Shown here piece after piece: positions 25,459 to 33,801 of a DNA stretch of 54,360 bases. Origin of the DNA: Campylobacter gracilis. GTDB lineage: Bacteria > Campylobacterota > Campylobacteria > Campylobacterales > Campylobacteraceae. Location: contig NZ_JAHAFS010000017.1 in the NCBI RefSeq assembly GCF_018374135.1, forward strand, positions 1-54,360, written 5' to 3'. The notes beneath the pieces were generated by a model, which saw nothing but the letters and a program-made list of their open reading frames with translations, was not told the DNA's origin and ran no database searches. How positions within the stretch are numbered: the first letter of the stretch is position 1; every line of letters starts with the position of its first letter. A program made the translations under genes and the position numbers.

Positions 25459-26888
25459 AGATCGCGCTTTTCGGCGGCAGTTTCGATCCGCCGCACGCAG
25501 GACACGATGCCGCGGTAAAGGCGATCTTATCAAGCTTGAAGCCCGATTTGCTGGTCATAATGCCGTCATTTCTAAACCCGTTTAAAAAGAGCTTTTCGGC
25601 GCCTCCGCAACTGCGGCTTAGATGGTGCCGCGCGCTGTGGAGCGACGCCCCGCGCATAGAGGTGAGCGATTATGAAATTTCGCAAAACCGCTCGGTACCC
25701 ACGATACAAAGCGTGAAATTTCTGCTCGAAAAATATCGCGCGAACGGCAAAATCACGTCCGAGACGACAGCCTCGGCGAGCGAAACCCCGACAGCCGTAA
25801 CGGATAGGGCTCTAACTAACGGCGCAAATATTGCGAATAAAATTTCTGCCGGTGCTTATACTCCTGGCAGTGCAGACGAAATTTTACCCGAGAGGACGGA
25901 CGGGGCTTTGTCGTGCGATATAAGTAAAATTCTAAGCAGCGACGTCTGCTCCGCCGATATTACGGGCGGGACGAGCATCCCCGCTAACGCAAAAAACGAA
26001 GCTCTACAAGGCGGAATGGCGGATCAAATTTCGGTTGGTAGCAAAAGCGAAATGGACGGAATTTCGCAAAGCAAGGCGGGTGAGATTTCGGCCGACGGCA
26101 GAAATAAGGCGGGTAATGCAAACGATGCGAGCAAAATTTTAAACGCAGACAAAATTCCAAGCGGCAATACAAATTGCATGACCGACATGAGCGACACAAA
26201 TTGCATGAATGTCGCAAATGATGTGCATTACGCGAGCGATGTGAGCAGTGCAGATGAAGTAAGCAAAGCAAACAGCGCGAACCATATAGACACAGCACCA
26301 AAGCTCTATATCGTCGTGGGTGCTGACAACCTAGCCGAGCTTCACAAATGGCGCGATTTTAGCGAGCTGCAAAGATTAGCGGAGTTTGTAGTGCTTACGA
26401 GGCCCGGCTACGAGATCCCGCGGCAGTGGGCGGCTCTAAGGCGCATCGAGATTGTCGTAGATACGAGCTCAAGCGGTTTTAGGCGAGATTTCAAAGGCGA
26501 AATCCCGCCCAAGATCGCAGCAGAGGTCATAAAATTTTATAAAAGGAAAGATATGCAAGATCCAAAGCAAAGGGCGGAGCGGATCGCCGAAATTTTAAAC
26601 AAAAAGAAAGCCGAAGATGTCCAGATTATCGATATGAGTGAGCGCGAATACATCGCAAAACTCGTAGTCATCGCAACTACGCTAACCTCCCGCCACGCAG
26701 CCTCGCTTATCGAGGAGCTAAAAAGCGTGCTTAAGCCGCTCGGCGAGGAGTTTTTGGCTATCGAAAGCGGTGATGAGTGGAGCGTCGTCGATCTCGGCGA
26801 CATCATAGTCCATCTCATCAGCGAGGCCTACCGCGCCAAATACAATATCGAGGACTTCCTCGACAAGCTCAAAAAAGAGCAATTTTAA
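25455..26888 (+). CDS. nadD: NadD-RsfS fusion with long insert in NadD
   Basis: One open frame joins nicotinate-mononucleotide adenylyltransferase and the ribosome silencing factor RsfS, which are separate neighbours in C. jejuni. GTG 25455 begins KIALFGGSFDPPHAGH, the nucleotidyltransferase signature; PSFLNPFK follows. Residues about 96-282 (DNA about 25740-26300) are a low-complexity Ser/Ala/Asn/Asp insert. LYIVVGADNLAELHKW, the VLTRPG strand and DTSSSGFRRDF then complete NadD. The frame reads on through VIKFYKRKDMQDPKQ into RsfS. An SD and ATG for RsfS remain at the join, so RsfS may also be made alone. Confidence 0.85.
   Translation: MKIALFGGSFDPPHAGHDAAVKAILSSLKPDLLVIMPSFLNPFKKSFSAPPQLRLRWCRALWSDAPRIEVSDYEISQNRSVPTIQSVKFLLEKYRANGKITSETTASASETPTAVTDRALTNGANIANKISAGAYTPGSADEILPERTDGALSCDISKILSSDVCSADITGGTSIPANAKNEALQGGMADQISVGSKSEMDGISQSKAGEISADGRNKAGNANDASKILNADKIPSGNTNCMTDMSDTNCMNVANDVHYASDVSSADEVSKANSANHIDTAPKLYIVVGADNLAELHKWRDFSELQRLAEFVVLTRPGYEIPRQWAALRRIEIVVDTSSSGFRRDFKGEIPPKIAAEVIKFYKRKDMQDPKQRAERIAEILNKKKAEDVQIIDMSEREYIAKLVVIATTLTSRHAASLIEELKSVLKPLGEEFLAIESGDEWSVVDLGDIIVHLISEAYRAKYNIEDFLDKLKKEQF
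26553..26888 (+). CDS. rsfS: Ribosome silencing factor RsfS (internal start in the fused frame)
   Basis: The last 111 residues of the fused frame form a complete RsfS/Iojap protein, which binds ribosomal protein uL14 and blocks subunit joining. Motifs are QIIDMSEREYIAKLVVIAT, SRHAASLIEELK and the conserved WSVVDLGDIIVHLISEAYRAKYNIEDF. ATG 26553 is preceded by AAAGGAAAG at proper distance, so independent translation is likely whether or not the fusion is made. Confidence 0.85.
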   Translation: MQDPKQRAERIAEILNKKKAEDVQIIDMSEREYIAKLVVIATTLTSRHAASLIEELKSVLKPLGEEFLAIESGDEWSVVDLGDIIVHLISEAYRAKYNIEDFLDKLKKEQF

Positions 26889-26897
26889 GGAGGGAGC

Positions 26898-28265
26898 GTG
26901 CCGAGACAGACCTGGAGCAGCAAGCTCACATATATTTTAACCGTCGCGGGCGCCACGATCGGCTTTGGTTGTACGTGGCGGTTTCCGTATTTAGTCGGCG
27001 AAAACGGCGGCGGCGCCTACGTGCTCGTGTTTTGCATCGCGATGATCGTGCTTGGAATCCCGATGATCTTAGTAGAAAACGTCATCGGACGTCGCGCGCT
27101 AAGAAACTGCGTCGATGCCTTCACAGCGCCTAAAAAGGACGGTTCGCGCATAAAGCCCGCATGGAAGATCGTAGGCATCATGGGCGTAATCGGCGCGTTT
27201 GGAATTTTAGCCTACTATATGGTCCTTGGCGGCTGGGTGCTAACCTACATCGTAAACATCGTAAGCGGCAACTTCGACCTCTCCGCGCGGATCACAGATC
27301 CCGCATTTACGCAGAAATTCTACGCAGATCACATCGAAAATAGCCCGCTCGGCGTCGGAGCTTACACGCTCGTTTTCATAGCGATCAACTGGTACATTTT
27401 GAAAAACGGCATCATCGAGGGGATCGAAAAATTCGTAAAATTTCTAATGCCCGCGCTATTTTTGTGCTTCATCGCGGTAATCCTTACAAATTTAACGCTT
27501 GAAGGCGCAAAGGAGGGCGTGAAATTTTATCTCGGCGTCGATTTTGCCAAGATCACGCCCAAGCTTTTGATCGACGTTTTGGGTCAGGTCTTTTTCGCGC
27601 TCTCGCTCGGATTCGGCGTGATGATCACGCTGTCTAGCTTCCTCAACAAAGACGAGAAGCTGATGCAAACAGCCACCATCACCGCAGTCGTAAACACCCT
27701 TATCGCCGTGCTTGCGGGCTTTATGATCTTCCCGTCACTCTTTAGCGCAGGGCTTGAGCCGAGCAGCGGCTCGTCGCTGGTTTTTAAAAGCCTTCCGATC
27801 GCGTTTTCGCATATGCCGTTCGGCAACGCCGTCGCGGTGGTCTTTCTCTCGATTTTGCTCATCGCCGCGCTTACGACGTCGATCACGATCTATCAGGTCA
27901 TCATAAATTTCGTCGAGGAGCGCTTCTCATTTTCGACGCTAAAGGCGGTAAATTTAACGCTCGGCGGCGTCTTTGTGCTCGGCAACCTGCCCTGCATACT
28001 CTCAAGCAGCGTGCTTGCGGACGTTAAAATTCTGGGGCGCTCGGTTTTCGACGCCTTCGACTTCGTAAGCGCGAACGTATTTTTCGTACTAACGGCGCTT
28101 CTGTGCTGCATCTACGTGGGCTGGGTGCTGAAAAAGGACGCGATCTACGAGGTAACCAACGAAGGCGATCTCGGCGCAAGGCTCGCGGGAGTTTGGTTTT
28201 TGTACGTCAAATTTATCCTGCCGCTCATCATCGCGGTGATCTTCGGGTACGGGATTTTCGGCTAA
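26898..28265 (+). CDS. Sodium-dependent neurotransmitter-symporter family transporter
   Basis: A 455-residue NSS/SNF-family transporter with about eleven or twelve helices, probably a sodium-coupled amino acid importer. The sodium-site motif GATIGFGCTWRFPYLVGENGGGAYV in helix 1, the IPMILVENVIGR segment, and the helix 6-8 region with FFALSLGFGVMITLSSF and LLIAALTTSITIYQ are recognisable. GTG 26898 follows AAGGAGGGA, 9 nt after the rsfS stop, so the genes are co-transcribed. The substrate cannot be read. Confidence 0.92.
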   Translation: MPRQTWSSKLTYILTVAGATIGFGCTWRFPYLVGENGGGAYVLVFCIAMIVLGIPMILVENVIGRRALRNCVDAFTAPKKDGSRIKPAWKIVGIMGVIGAFGILAYYMVLGGWVLTYIVNIVSGNFDLSARITDPAFTQKFYADHIENSPLGVGAYTLVFIAINWYILKNGIIEGIEKFVKFLMPALFLCFIAVILTNLTLEGAKEGVKFYLGVDFAKITPKLLIDVLGQVFFALSLGFGVMITLSSFLNKDEKLMQTATITAVVNTLIAVLAGFMIFPSLFSAGLEPSSGSSLVFKSLPIAFSHMPFGNAVAVVFLSILLIAALTTSITIYQVIINFVEERFSFSTLKAVNLTLGGVFVLGNLPCILSSSVLADVKILGRSVFDAFDFVSANVFFVLTALLCCIYVGWVLKKDAIYEVTNEGDLGARLAGVWFLYVKFILPLIIAVIFGYGIFG

Positions 28266-28695
28266 ATTTAAAGCCGTAAGAGTTTTAAAATTTAAATTTG
28301 TCCACGGCGGTGCGATAGAATTTTAAAATTTCATCTGCTCCGCTACGTATGCTGCGGCGTGAGTTTTTACGCGGTGTAATGCACTGCAGCTATAATATAT
28401 AAATTTAGCGCAACCGCGTCCTGCCCTTTGTAAGGCGTCGTCGAGGGTTAGGCGGGGTTTGAGGCGAACAGGGCGATACGGTGCTGCGGAAGCAGTGCCG
28501 TCTCTGCGAGAAGTGCGACTTCGCAACCGAGGCCCCTTCCCGCCCTAAGAAAAGTTTGGGTGCGGCGCGGCGGAATTTTAAAATTTTATTCGCCTCAGCG
28601 CAGCGCGTTAAATTTTAGAATTTTAAAATCTATCGCAGCGGCGCCGTATCGCGAGAGATAAAATTTAAAATTTAGCCGCAATTTAGGGGTTTTCA
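28266..28695. other. Spacer with AATTTTAAAATT motifs and a folded GC-rich core
   Basis: No protein gene is supported. The flanks hold several AATTTTAAAATT palindromes (about 28291, 28319, 28574). The centre is GC-rich and described separately. Confidence 0.5.
28448..28548 (+). ncRNA. Candidate structured RNA
   Basis: The outer arms TTAGGCGGG and CCCGCCCTAA pair over nine bp with one bulge. They enclose a 10-bp hairpin ACGGTGCTGC-GGAA-GCAGTGCCGT (two G-U pairs, a GNRA tetraloop) and a second stem TGCGA/TCGCA. Such a closed multi-branch fold with a GNRA loop is unusual for a random spacer. It matches no RNA family I know, and strand is uncertain. Confidence 0.3.
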
Positions 28696-29277
28696 ATGCT
28701 TCTGTTTTTCTTTACGATCTTTCCGATATCGCTGATGCCGGGCATCAACATGACCTACGCGCTAAATCTCGGCATCTCGCGCGGCTATCTTAGGGCGCTG
28801 CCTGCGTTGCTCGCGCAGGTGCTAGGCGTCGCGGCCGTGGCGCTTGCGTGCATATTCGGCGTCGCGGGTATTCTGCTTGCGCACCCTGCGGCGCTTAGCG
28901 CGATTAAAATTTTAGGCGGCGCGTATATTTTTTATCTGGGCGTCGCGACCTTTTTAGCGCGCGGAAATTTCAAGCTGCAAAAACAGAAGCGCAGCGAAAA
29001 TATCTTCTTCCAAGGCCTCGTAGTCGCGGTCTCAAACCCCAAGGCGTGGATATTTTTTACTGCGCTCTTTCCGCCGTTTTTGGACGCGGATAATCTTTTC
29101 GGTGCGCGCACCTTCGCTCTCGTGGCGATCTTGTGCGTGAGCGAAAGCATCTGCCTTAGCATCTACGCGCTGGGCGGAGCGGTGCTAAAAAATCTGCTAA
29201 AAACTCATCTGAAATACCTCGAAATTTTCTGCTCGGTGCTGATGTGCGCGATCGGGCTGTGGATGATTTTGGGCTAA
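28696..29277 (+). CDS. LysE/RhtB family exporter
   Basis: A 193-residue inner-membrane exporter of amino acids or their derivatives. It has six hydrophobic segments and the family motifs MPGINMTYALNLGISRGYLRALPAL and LGGAYIFYLGVATFLAR, then VAVSNPKAWIFFTALFPPF. ATG 28696 follows AGGGG. Substrate unknown. Confidence 0.88.
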   Translation: MLLFFFTIFPISLMPGINMTYALNLGISRGYLRALPALLAQVLGVAAVALACIFGVAGILLAHPAALSAIKILGGAYIFYLGVATFLARGNFKLQKQKRSENIFFQGLVVAVSNPKAWIFFTALFPPFLDADNLFGARTFALVAILCVSESICLSIYALGGAVLKNLLKTHLKYLEIFCSVLMCAIGLWMILG

Positions 29278-29731
29278 ATTTTGATTGGGCTTGGCGCCCG
29301 AGTTTTGATGAAATTTTAAATTTAAAAGATAGGTTTCAAAGCGGTATTGCTGCGACTAAATCTCAAGAAAAGCTCTTAAAATTTAGCCGCTAGCTTTGAA
29401 TTAAAATTTTAAGCGATCGGTGGCATGCACCAAGCGCCGCAGCGACTACCTCTGCAGCGGACCTGCGTCTATAGCAAATCCACGGTGCGTCTAAGCGATT
29501 TGCGGGCAGCGATTATCGTCCGTAGCAAACCTACGAGCGCTTAAGAGATTTCAGCTTTGTGTACTGCACGAGCCTTATCCGCTCTACTCGGTTTATGCGT
29601 TTAAAACGGATTTTAGCTCTGTGGGTAGCACCGCTTCCGTTTGTGACGTGCCCGCGCAATTTAAAATTTACGCAAGCGAAGCGCGACGGGCCCAGATTTT
29701 TATATCGGCGCGTCCGCTTAAATTTTAAAAT
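29278..29731. other. Spacer between lysE-like gene and sodB
   Basis: About 450 bp with no supported gene. Contains a few AATTTTAAAATT motifs at its ends; the middle is GC-balanced and shows no ORF, tRNA or strong terminator that I can see. Confidence 0.4.
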
Positions 29732-30355
29732 TTAATCTCTGCCGTGAAGCTCGTCAATATAGAATTTTACCGAGCCGAGACCCTCTTTTTTCGCCCATTC
29801 ATAGGCGCTTGAGACGAACTCCCAGTTGATGCCCGCGTAGAATTTTTCCAAATATTTCGGGCGCGCATTGTGCTCATCAATGTAATACGCGTGCTCCCAA
29901 ACGTCCACGACTAGAAGCGGCACGAGCCCTTCTGTTACCGGCGTAGCGGCATTTTGGGTCGCTTTGATGCAAAGCTTGCCTGATTTTGGATCGTAAGCGA
30001 GCCACACCCAGCCCGAGCCGAAATGAGCCGTAGCAGCAGCTAAAAACTCGCTTTTAAAATCCGCGAAATTTTCTGCCAGCGCCGATTTTAGCTCCCCAGA
30101 CTGCTCGCTAGGTTTTGCGATGCAATCCCAGTAAAAATCGTGGTTGTAAACCTGCGCGGCGTTGTTAAAAAGCCCGCCGCTAGCAGCCGTTACGATCTCG
30201 TAAAGCCCCTTGCCCGCAAACTCGCCCGATTCGGTAAGTTTATTTAAATTTGCCACGTAGGTCGCGTGGTGCTTGCCGTGATGATAATCACAGGTTTCTT
30301 TACTTACGACCGCGTTGTGCGCCGCATCGAACGGCAACTCTCTAAGTTTAAACAT
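29732..30355 (-). CDS. sodB: Iron superoxide dismutase
   Basis: Cytoplasmic Fe-type SOD (207 aa). Metal ligands are seen as the His of YHHGKHHATYV, the His of VYNHDFYW and the Asp and His of VVDVWEHAYYIDEHNARPKYLEKF. The N-terminal FKLRELPFDAAHNAVVS and the GLFNNAAQVYNHDFYWDCI region indicate the iron form. ATG 30355 follows AAGGAGAGAAAG. Confidence 0.97.
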   Translation of the reverse strand: MFKLRELPFDAAHNAVVSKETCDYHHGKHHATYVANLNKLTESGEFAGKGLYEIVTAASGGLFNNAAQVYNHDFYWDCIAKPSEQSGELKSALAENFADFKSEFLAAATAHFGSGWVWLAYDPKSGKLCIKATQNAATPVTEGLVPLLVVDVWEHAYYIDEHNARPKYLEKFYAGINWEFVSSAYEWAKKEGLGSVKFYIDELHGRD

Positions 30356-30383
30356 CTTTCTCTCCTTGAAATAATTTGAGGAA

Positions 30384-30389
30384 ATTATA
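30384..30389 (-). promoter_or_regulatory. -10 box of sodB
   Basis: TATAAT on the minus strand, 28 nt upstream of the sodB start codon. Confidence 0.55.
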
Positions 30390-30400
30390 TCCTAAAATTT

Positions 30401-30429
30401 CTAAATAATTAATAAAATTTATTATTTAG
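30401..30429 (-). promoter_or_regulatory. Candidate Fur-type operator upstream of sodB
   Basis: A perfect 9-bp inverted repeat CTAAATAAT/ATTATTTAG with an 11-nt spacer covers the -35 area. Inside it, 30410-30424 matches the H. pylori apo-Fur consensus TAATAATnATTATTA at 12 of 14 defined positions. H. pylori sodB is a known apo-Fur target, so iron control is plausible. Confidence 0.4.
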
Positions 30430-30506
30430 GATTAATTTTAAGATGAATTTCAATCTAAGCTCGCTCCCAATATAATCGCGCCTTAAATTTAAAATTTAGG
30501 CGGTTT

Positions 30507-30818
30507 GTGAAGACCAAAGGCTTTGCTTCTGCCATCATCGTATCGCTTTTTGAGTGCGGCTGGGCGTACGGGTTTAAGCACGCTGCTAGTACGCACGATT
30601 GGCTACTGACCGCCACCTGCGTAATTGCGAGCTTTTTTATATTTATGCTTGCTTTAAAATACGTCGGCGCGGTACTCGCATACCTCCTATACACGGGTAT
30701 CGGCACGATCGGCGCCGTGGTCCTAGGCGTATTCATCCACCGCGAGAAAATTTCTACGCACAAAGCGCCCCTCTTATTTCTCATAATTTCAAGCGCCGTG
30801 ATGCTGAAATTAATTTAG
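30507..30818 (+). CDS. SMR family small exporter (Gdx/SugE-like)
   Basis: A 103-residue, four-helix small multidrug resistance protein. The conserved helix-1 Glu is in VSLFECGWAYGFKHA, and the helix-4 region is GVFIHREKIS. Features lean to the guanidinium-exporter (Gdx/SugE) side of the family, but a partner-dependent pump is possible. The start is GTG 30507 with a weak AGGCGG upstream. Confidence 0.82.
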   Translation: MKTKGFASAIIVSLFECGWAYGFKHAASTHDWLLTATCVIASFFIFMLALKYVGAVLAYLLYTGIGTIGAVVLGVFIHREKISTHKAPLLFLIISSAVMLKLI

Positions 30819-30871
30819 AATTTTGGCGAATTTAGCTAAGCTTAGCGCTAAATTTAACGCAAAGGAAAATC

Positions 30872-31342
30872 ATGAAAATCATCGAAGGCTCGCTTGCTCT
30901 TAAGGGCAGCGAAAAAATTTTAATCATCAACGCCCGCTTCAACCACATCATCACCGATCGCCTAGTCGAAGGGGCGCACGACGCGTTTTTGCGCCACGGT
31001 GGCAAGGAGGAAAATTTAAGCCTGATGCTAGTGCCTGGCGCTTTTGAGATCCCGCTCGCGCTTGAAAAGGCGCTAGCTTCCAAGCTTTACGACGCCGTCG
31101 TCTGTCTAGGCGCGGTTATCCGCGGCTCTACTCCGCATTTTGACTACGTAAGCGCCGAAGTAAGTAAGGGTATCGCGAATACCATGCTAAAATACGGCGC
31201 GCCCGTGGCTTTCGGCGTGCTGACTACCGATAGCATCGAGCAAGCGATCGAGCGTGCGGGCTCAAAGGCAGGCAACAAGGGCTTTGAAGCGATGAGCAGC
31301 GCGATCGAGCTTCTAAGCCTTTTTCGTAACATAAAGGCGTAA
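30872..31342 (+). CDS. ribH: 6,7-Dimethyl-8-ribityllumazine synthase
   Basis: Penultimate enzyme of riboflavin synthesis (156 aa). Motifs are NARFNHIIT, VPGAFEIPLAL, CLGAVIRGSTPHFDYV with the active-site His, and PVAFGVLTTDSIEQAIERAGSKAGNKG. ATG 30872 follows AAAGGAAA. It is followed after 1 nt by nusB and then pyrF, the usual Campylobacter order. Confidence 0.97.
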   Translation: MKIIEGSLALKGSEKILIINARFNHIITDRLVEGAHDAFLRHGGKEENLSLMLVPGAFEIPLALEKALASKLYDAVVCLGAVIRGSTPHFDYVSAEVSKGIANTMLKYGAPVAFGVLTTDSIEQAIERAGSKAGNKGFEAMSSAIELLSLFRNIKA

Positions 31343-31343
31343 A

Positions 31344-32372
31344 ATGGCCACCAGACACCAAGCCAGACTCGCTGCGATCTCGCTGCTTTACTCTAAAGAT
31401 ATGAACGGCGGGGACGAGGACTTTGCAGACGAATATCTGGAGGAAAAGCGCATTCGCAACGAGCAGCGCAACTGGACGCTGGCGCTTCTGCGCGGCGCTA
31501 GCGAAAATCTTGCCGCGGTCGATGCGCTGATAGATGAAAATTTAAAGGAATTCAAGCTCGCCGAAATTTCGGCTCTGGAGCGCGCGATACTGCGGCTCGG
31601 GGCGTATGAATTGCGCTTTACGGACACGGACGCGGGCATCGTCATCAACGAAGCGATCAACTCCGCCAAAGAGCTTGGCATCTCGCCAAGATTTATAAAC
31701 GGCGTGCTGGACGCGCTAAAAGATAGCCCCGTAAACATCGCGGTGGATAAAATTTCCAAGCCGACTGCGACGGCAAGCGTAAATCTCGAGACAACCACGG
31801 AGGCAGTCAAAAATTTTAAGCCTGCTGCGGCGAAAAACTCCGCTGTTTCGGACAGCGACGATACGGCAAAAAATTTCATCCCCGCAGGCGCGGACGGCGA
31901 GACGAAAAATTTTACTAAGACAAAGAGGAGCGGCACGCCGAAAAATTCTACGGCGAGCAGAAGCAGACCGTCTAAAAAGCCCGCTAATTTGAAAACTCGC
32001 AGCGCGTCCGCAAAAAAATCCGAAGCCGCCGCGAGCAAAAAATTTAAAACGGAGAGAAATTTCAAGACTGGAGATAAATTTAAGACGGAGAAAACGGGCA
32101 AAAATTTCAAAACGGGCGAACGAAGTAAAAAATTTAAGGCAGGCGAACGAGGCAAAGACGCCGCGCCGAAAAGAGAGGGTGCGGATAGAAATTTCAGAGT
32201 CGGCAAAAACGCGGCATCGAAAAAGAGCGCTGCTGGTAAAAATACTGCGCCAAAAAGTAGCGCGGGGCGCAAAATCTCTACCGCGCCGAAAAAATCTGCT
32301 GGCAGCAGAGTCGCCGTCTCGAAAAGACCTGCGGGCGGCAGAGACGTGGTACGCGGCAAGGATAAGCGGTGA
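31344..32372 (+). CDS. nusB: Transcription antitermination factor NusB with 200-residue basic tail
   Basis: Residues 1-132 are a normal NusB (ATRHQARLAAISLLYS, RNWTLALLRGA, ALERAILRLGAYELRF, VINEAINSAKELG, RFINGVLDALK), which binds boxA RNA with NusE. The rest, about 210 residues (DNA from about 31740), is a Lys/Ala/Ser/Thr-rich tail with repeated KNFKTGE, KFKTE and PKKSAG units. NusB proteins are usually about 130-150 aa. The tail is strongly positively charged and could bind nucleic acid. It carries about eleven RAATTY sites. The stop overlaps the pyrF start as GTGA. Confidence 0.93.
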   Translation: MATRHQARLAAISLLYSKDMNGGDEDFADEYLEEKRIRNEQRNWTLALLRGASENLAAVDALIDENLKEFKLAEISALERAILRLGAYELRFTDTDAGIVINEAINSAKELGISPRFINGVLDALKDSPVNIAVDKISKPTATASVNLETTTEAVKNFKPAAAKNSAVSDSDDTAKNFIPAGADGETKNFTKTKRSGTPKNSTASRSRPSKKPANLKTRSASAKKSEAAASKKFKTERNFKTGDKFKTEKTGKNFKTGERSKKFKAGERGKDAAPKREGADRNFRVGKNAASKKSAAGKNTAPKSSAGRKISTAPKKSAGSRVAVSKRPAGGRDVVRGKDKR

Positions 32373-33055
32373 AGCTCTGCGTCGCGCTTGATCTGGGCTC
32401 AAAGCAGGAGTGTTTGCAGCTAGCAGGTGAGCTTGCGAGCTTGGCTGATAAAATTTGGCTCAAAATTGGCTTGCGAGCTTATTTGCGCGACGGAGCAGGA
32501 TTTGTGGAGGAGCTAAAAAAGCTCGGAAATTTTAAAATTTTCCTCGATCTAAAGCTTTATGATATCCCAAATACGATGGCAGACGCCGCCGAGGAGATCG
32601 CAAAGCTTGGCGTAGATATGATAAACGTGCACGCAAGCAGCGGCAAACGCGCGATGGCGACGGTGATGGAGCGACTGGACAAGCTAGCTTCGCGCCCGTT
32701 GGTGCTTGCGGTTTCGGCGCTAACGAGCTTTGATGAGGCCGAGTTTAGCGCGGTTTACGAGCAAAATTTAAGCGATGCCGTACGTAAATTTAGCGTGATG
32801 AGCTATGAAGCGGGGCTTGACGGTATGGTCTGCTCGGCGTTCGAGAGTCGCCTAATCAAGGACGCCACGAGCTCAAATTTTATCACGCTTTGCCCGGGCG
32901 TAAGGCCGTTTGGCGAGAGCGCGGCAGATCAAAAGCGAGTGGCAAATTTGGGTGTCGCGCGCGAGGCGGGGGCTAATTTTATCGTGGTAGGTCGGCCGAT
33001 TTATCAGGCGCAAAACCCACGCGAAATTTGCGAACAAATTTTGGATCAAATTTAG
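32369..33055 (+). CDS. pyrF: Orotidine 5'-phosphate decarboxylase
   Basis: Last step of UMP synthesis (228 aa). Shows CVALDLGS, KIGLRAYLRDG, the catalytic DLKLYDIPNTMADA with its Lys and Asp residues, INVHASSG, and the phosphate-binding CPGVRPFG and IVVGRPIYQA. GTG 32369 overlaps the nusB stop, so translation is coupled. Confidence 0.97.
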   Translation: MKLCVALDLGSKQECLQLAGELASLADKIWLKIGLRAYLRDGAGFVEELKKLGNFKIFLDLKLYDIPNTMADAAEEIAKLGVDMINVHASSGKRAMATVMERLDKLASRPLVLAVSALTSFDEAEFSAVYEQNLSDAVRKFSVMSYEAGLDGMVCSAFESRLIKDATSSNFITLCPGVRPFGESAADQKRVANLGVAREAGANFIVVGRPIYQAQNPREICEQILDQI

Positions 33056-33546
33056 CGCCAAAACTTGCGTAAAATTTGATGCAAGCTCGTTTTAAGCGCC
33101 GTTTCCGCGCGAAAGAAATTTTAATCAGAACGCGCACAAAGGCGGCTCGGAGGATGTCGAAGCGCTGTCGTCATCTTTTTGCGAAATCCGTTGGGGTTTG
33201 AAACGGCGGTCTTCGTTCGTGGCTCTACGGGCTCGCTAGGCGTGTAAATTTACCCCGTTGAGGATAAAAGCGTTCAAACTTTGCCGCGCCCAAGCTCCCT
33301 GCTAGCTGGCGGATAAAATTTCCGATGACCAGCGCGGCGGCGGATATCTTAACACTAAAAAGCGGCGCACATAAGGGTGGCGGCCCGGCGGCGAGGTAAA
33401 ATTTTAAAAATTTTCGCACCGCGTGGATAAAATTTTAAAATTTGCCTCACACGAGTGAGACTTTAGAATTCCGCACTCTCAAGGGGTTTTAAAATTTCAT
33501 CCAAATGGCGAGCCAAGCGAAATTTAAATAATGATTGGAGTAAAAT
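33056..33546. other. Spacer after pyrF
   Basis: About 490 bp with no supported gene. It holds AATTTTAAAATT motifs around 33400-33500 and many GC-rich pieces. A 64-codon minus frame is open but unsupported. Confidence 0.4.
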
Positions 33547-33801
33547 TTGAGTAAAGGCGCGAGCGATTTTAAGAAAATCCCGTATGTAGGCGAGGCGACA
33601 GAGGCCGATCTGCTCGCACTTGGTTACGAGGGTATCGATTCGCTAAAGGGCGCGGATCCGGATGATATGTATGAGCGCACAAAGGCGCTCGGACGCGGCA
33701 GCGACAGGTGCATCCTCTACGTTTACCGCATGGTTTGTTACTACGCAAACACTCCACGCCCAGACAAAGCCAAGCTGAAATGGTGGCTTTGGAAGGATTA
33801 A
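33547..33801 (+). CDS. Cdd1-like helix-hairpin-helix protein
   Basis: An 84-residue protein of the Cdd1 ('pathogenicity locus') family. It has a helix-hairpin-helix start (FKKIPYVGEATEADLLALGYEGIDSL), a central DPDDMYERTKALGR, and the family's C-terminal RMVCYYANTP ... LKWWLWKD. TTG 33547 is the start. The family may bind DNA, but its function is not known. Confidence 0.85.
   Translation: MSKGASDFKKIPYVGEATEADLLALGYEGIDSLKGADPDDMYERTKALGRGSDRCILYVYRMVCYYANTPRPDKAKLKWWLWKD

Noticed and set aside
28323..28526. 67-codon minus ORF over the GC-rich spacer core
   Set aside because: Overlaps the candidate RNA stems; no start signal and no domain.
28448..28548. 4.5S SRP RNA or RNase P RNA
   Set aside because: The diagnostic sequences of those RNAs (GGAAGGAAGCAGCC-like loop; GAGGAAAGTCC) are absent.
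31388..32359. 323-codon antisense ORF over nusB
   Set aside because: It mirrors the repeats of the NusB tail; the sense strand has a clear NusB core, so this is a shadow.
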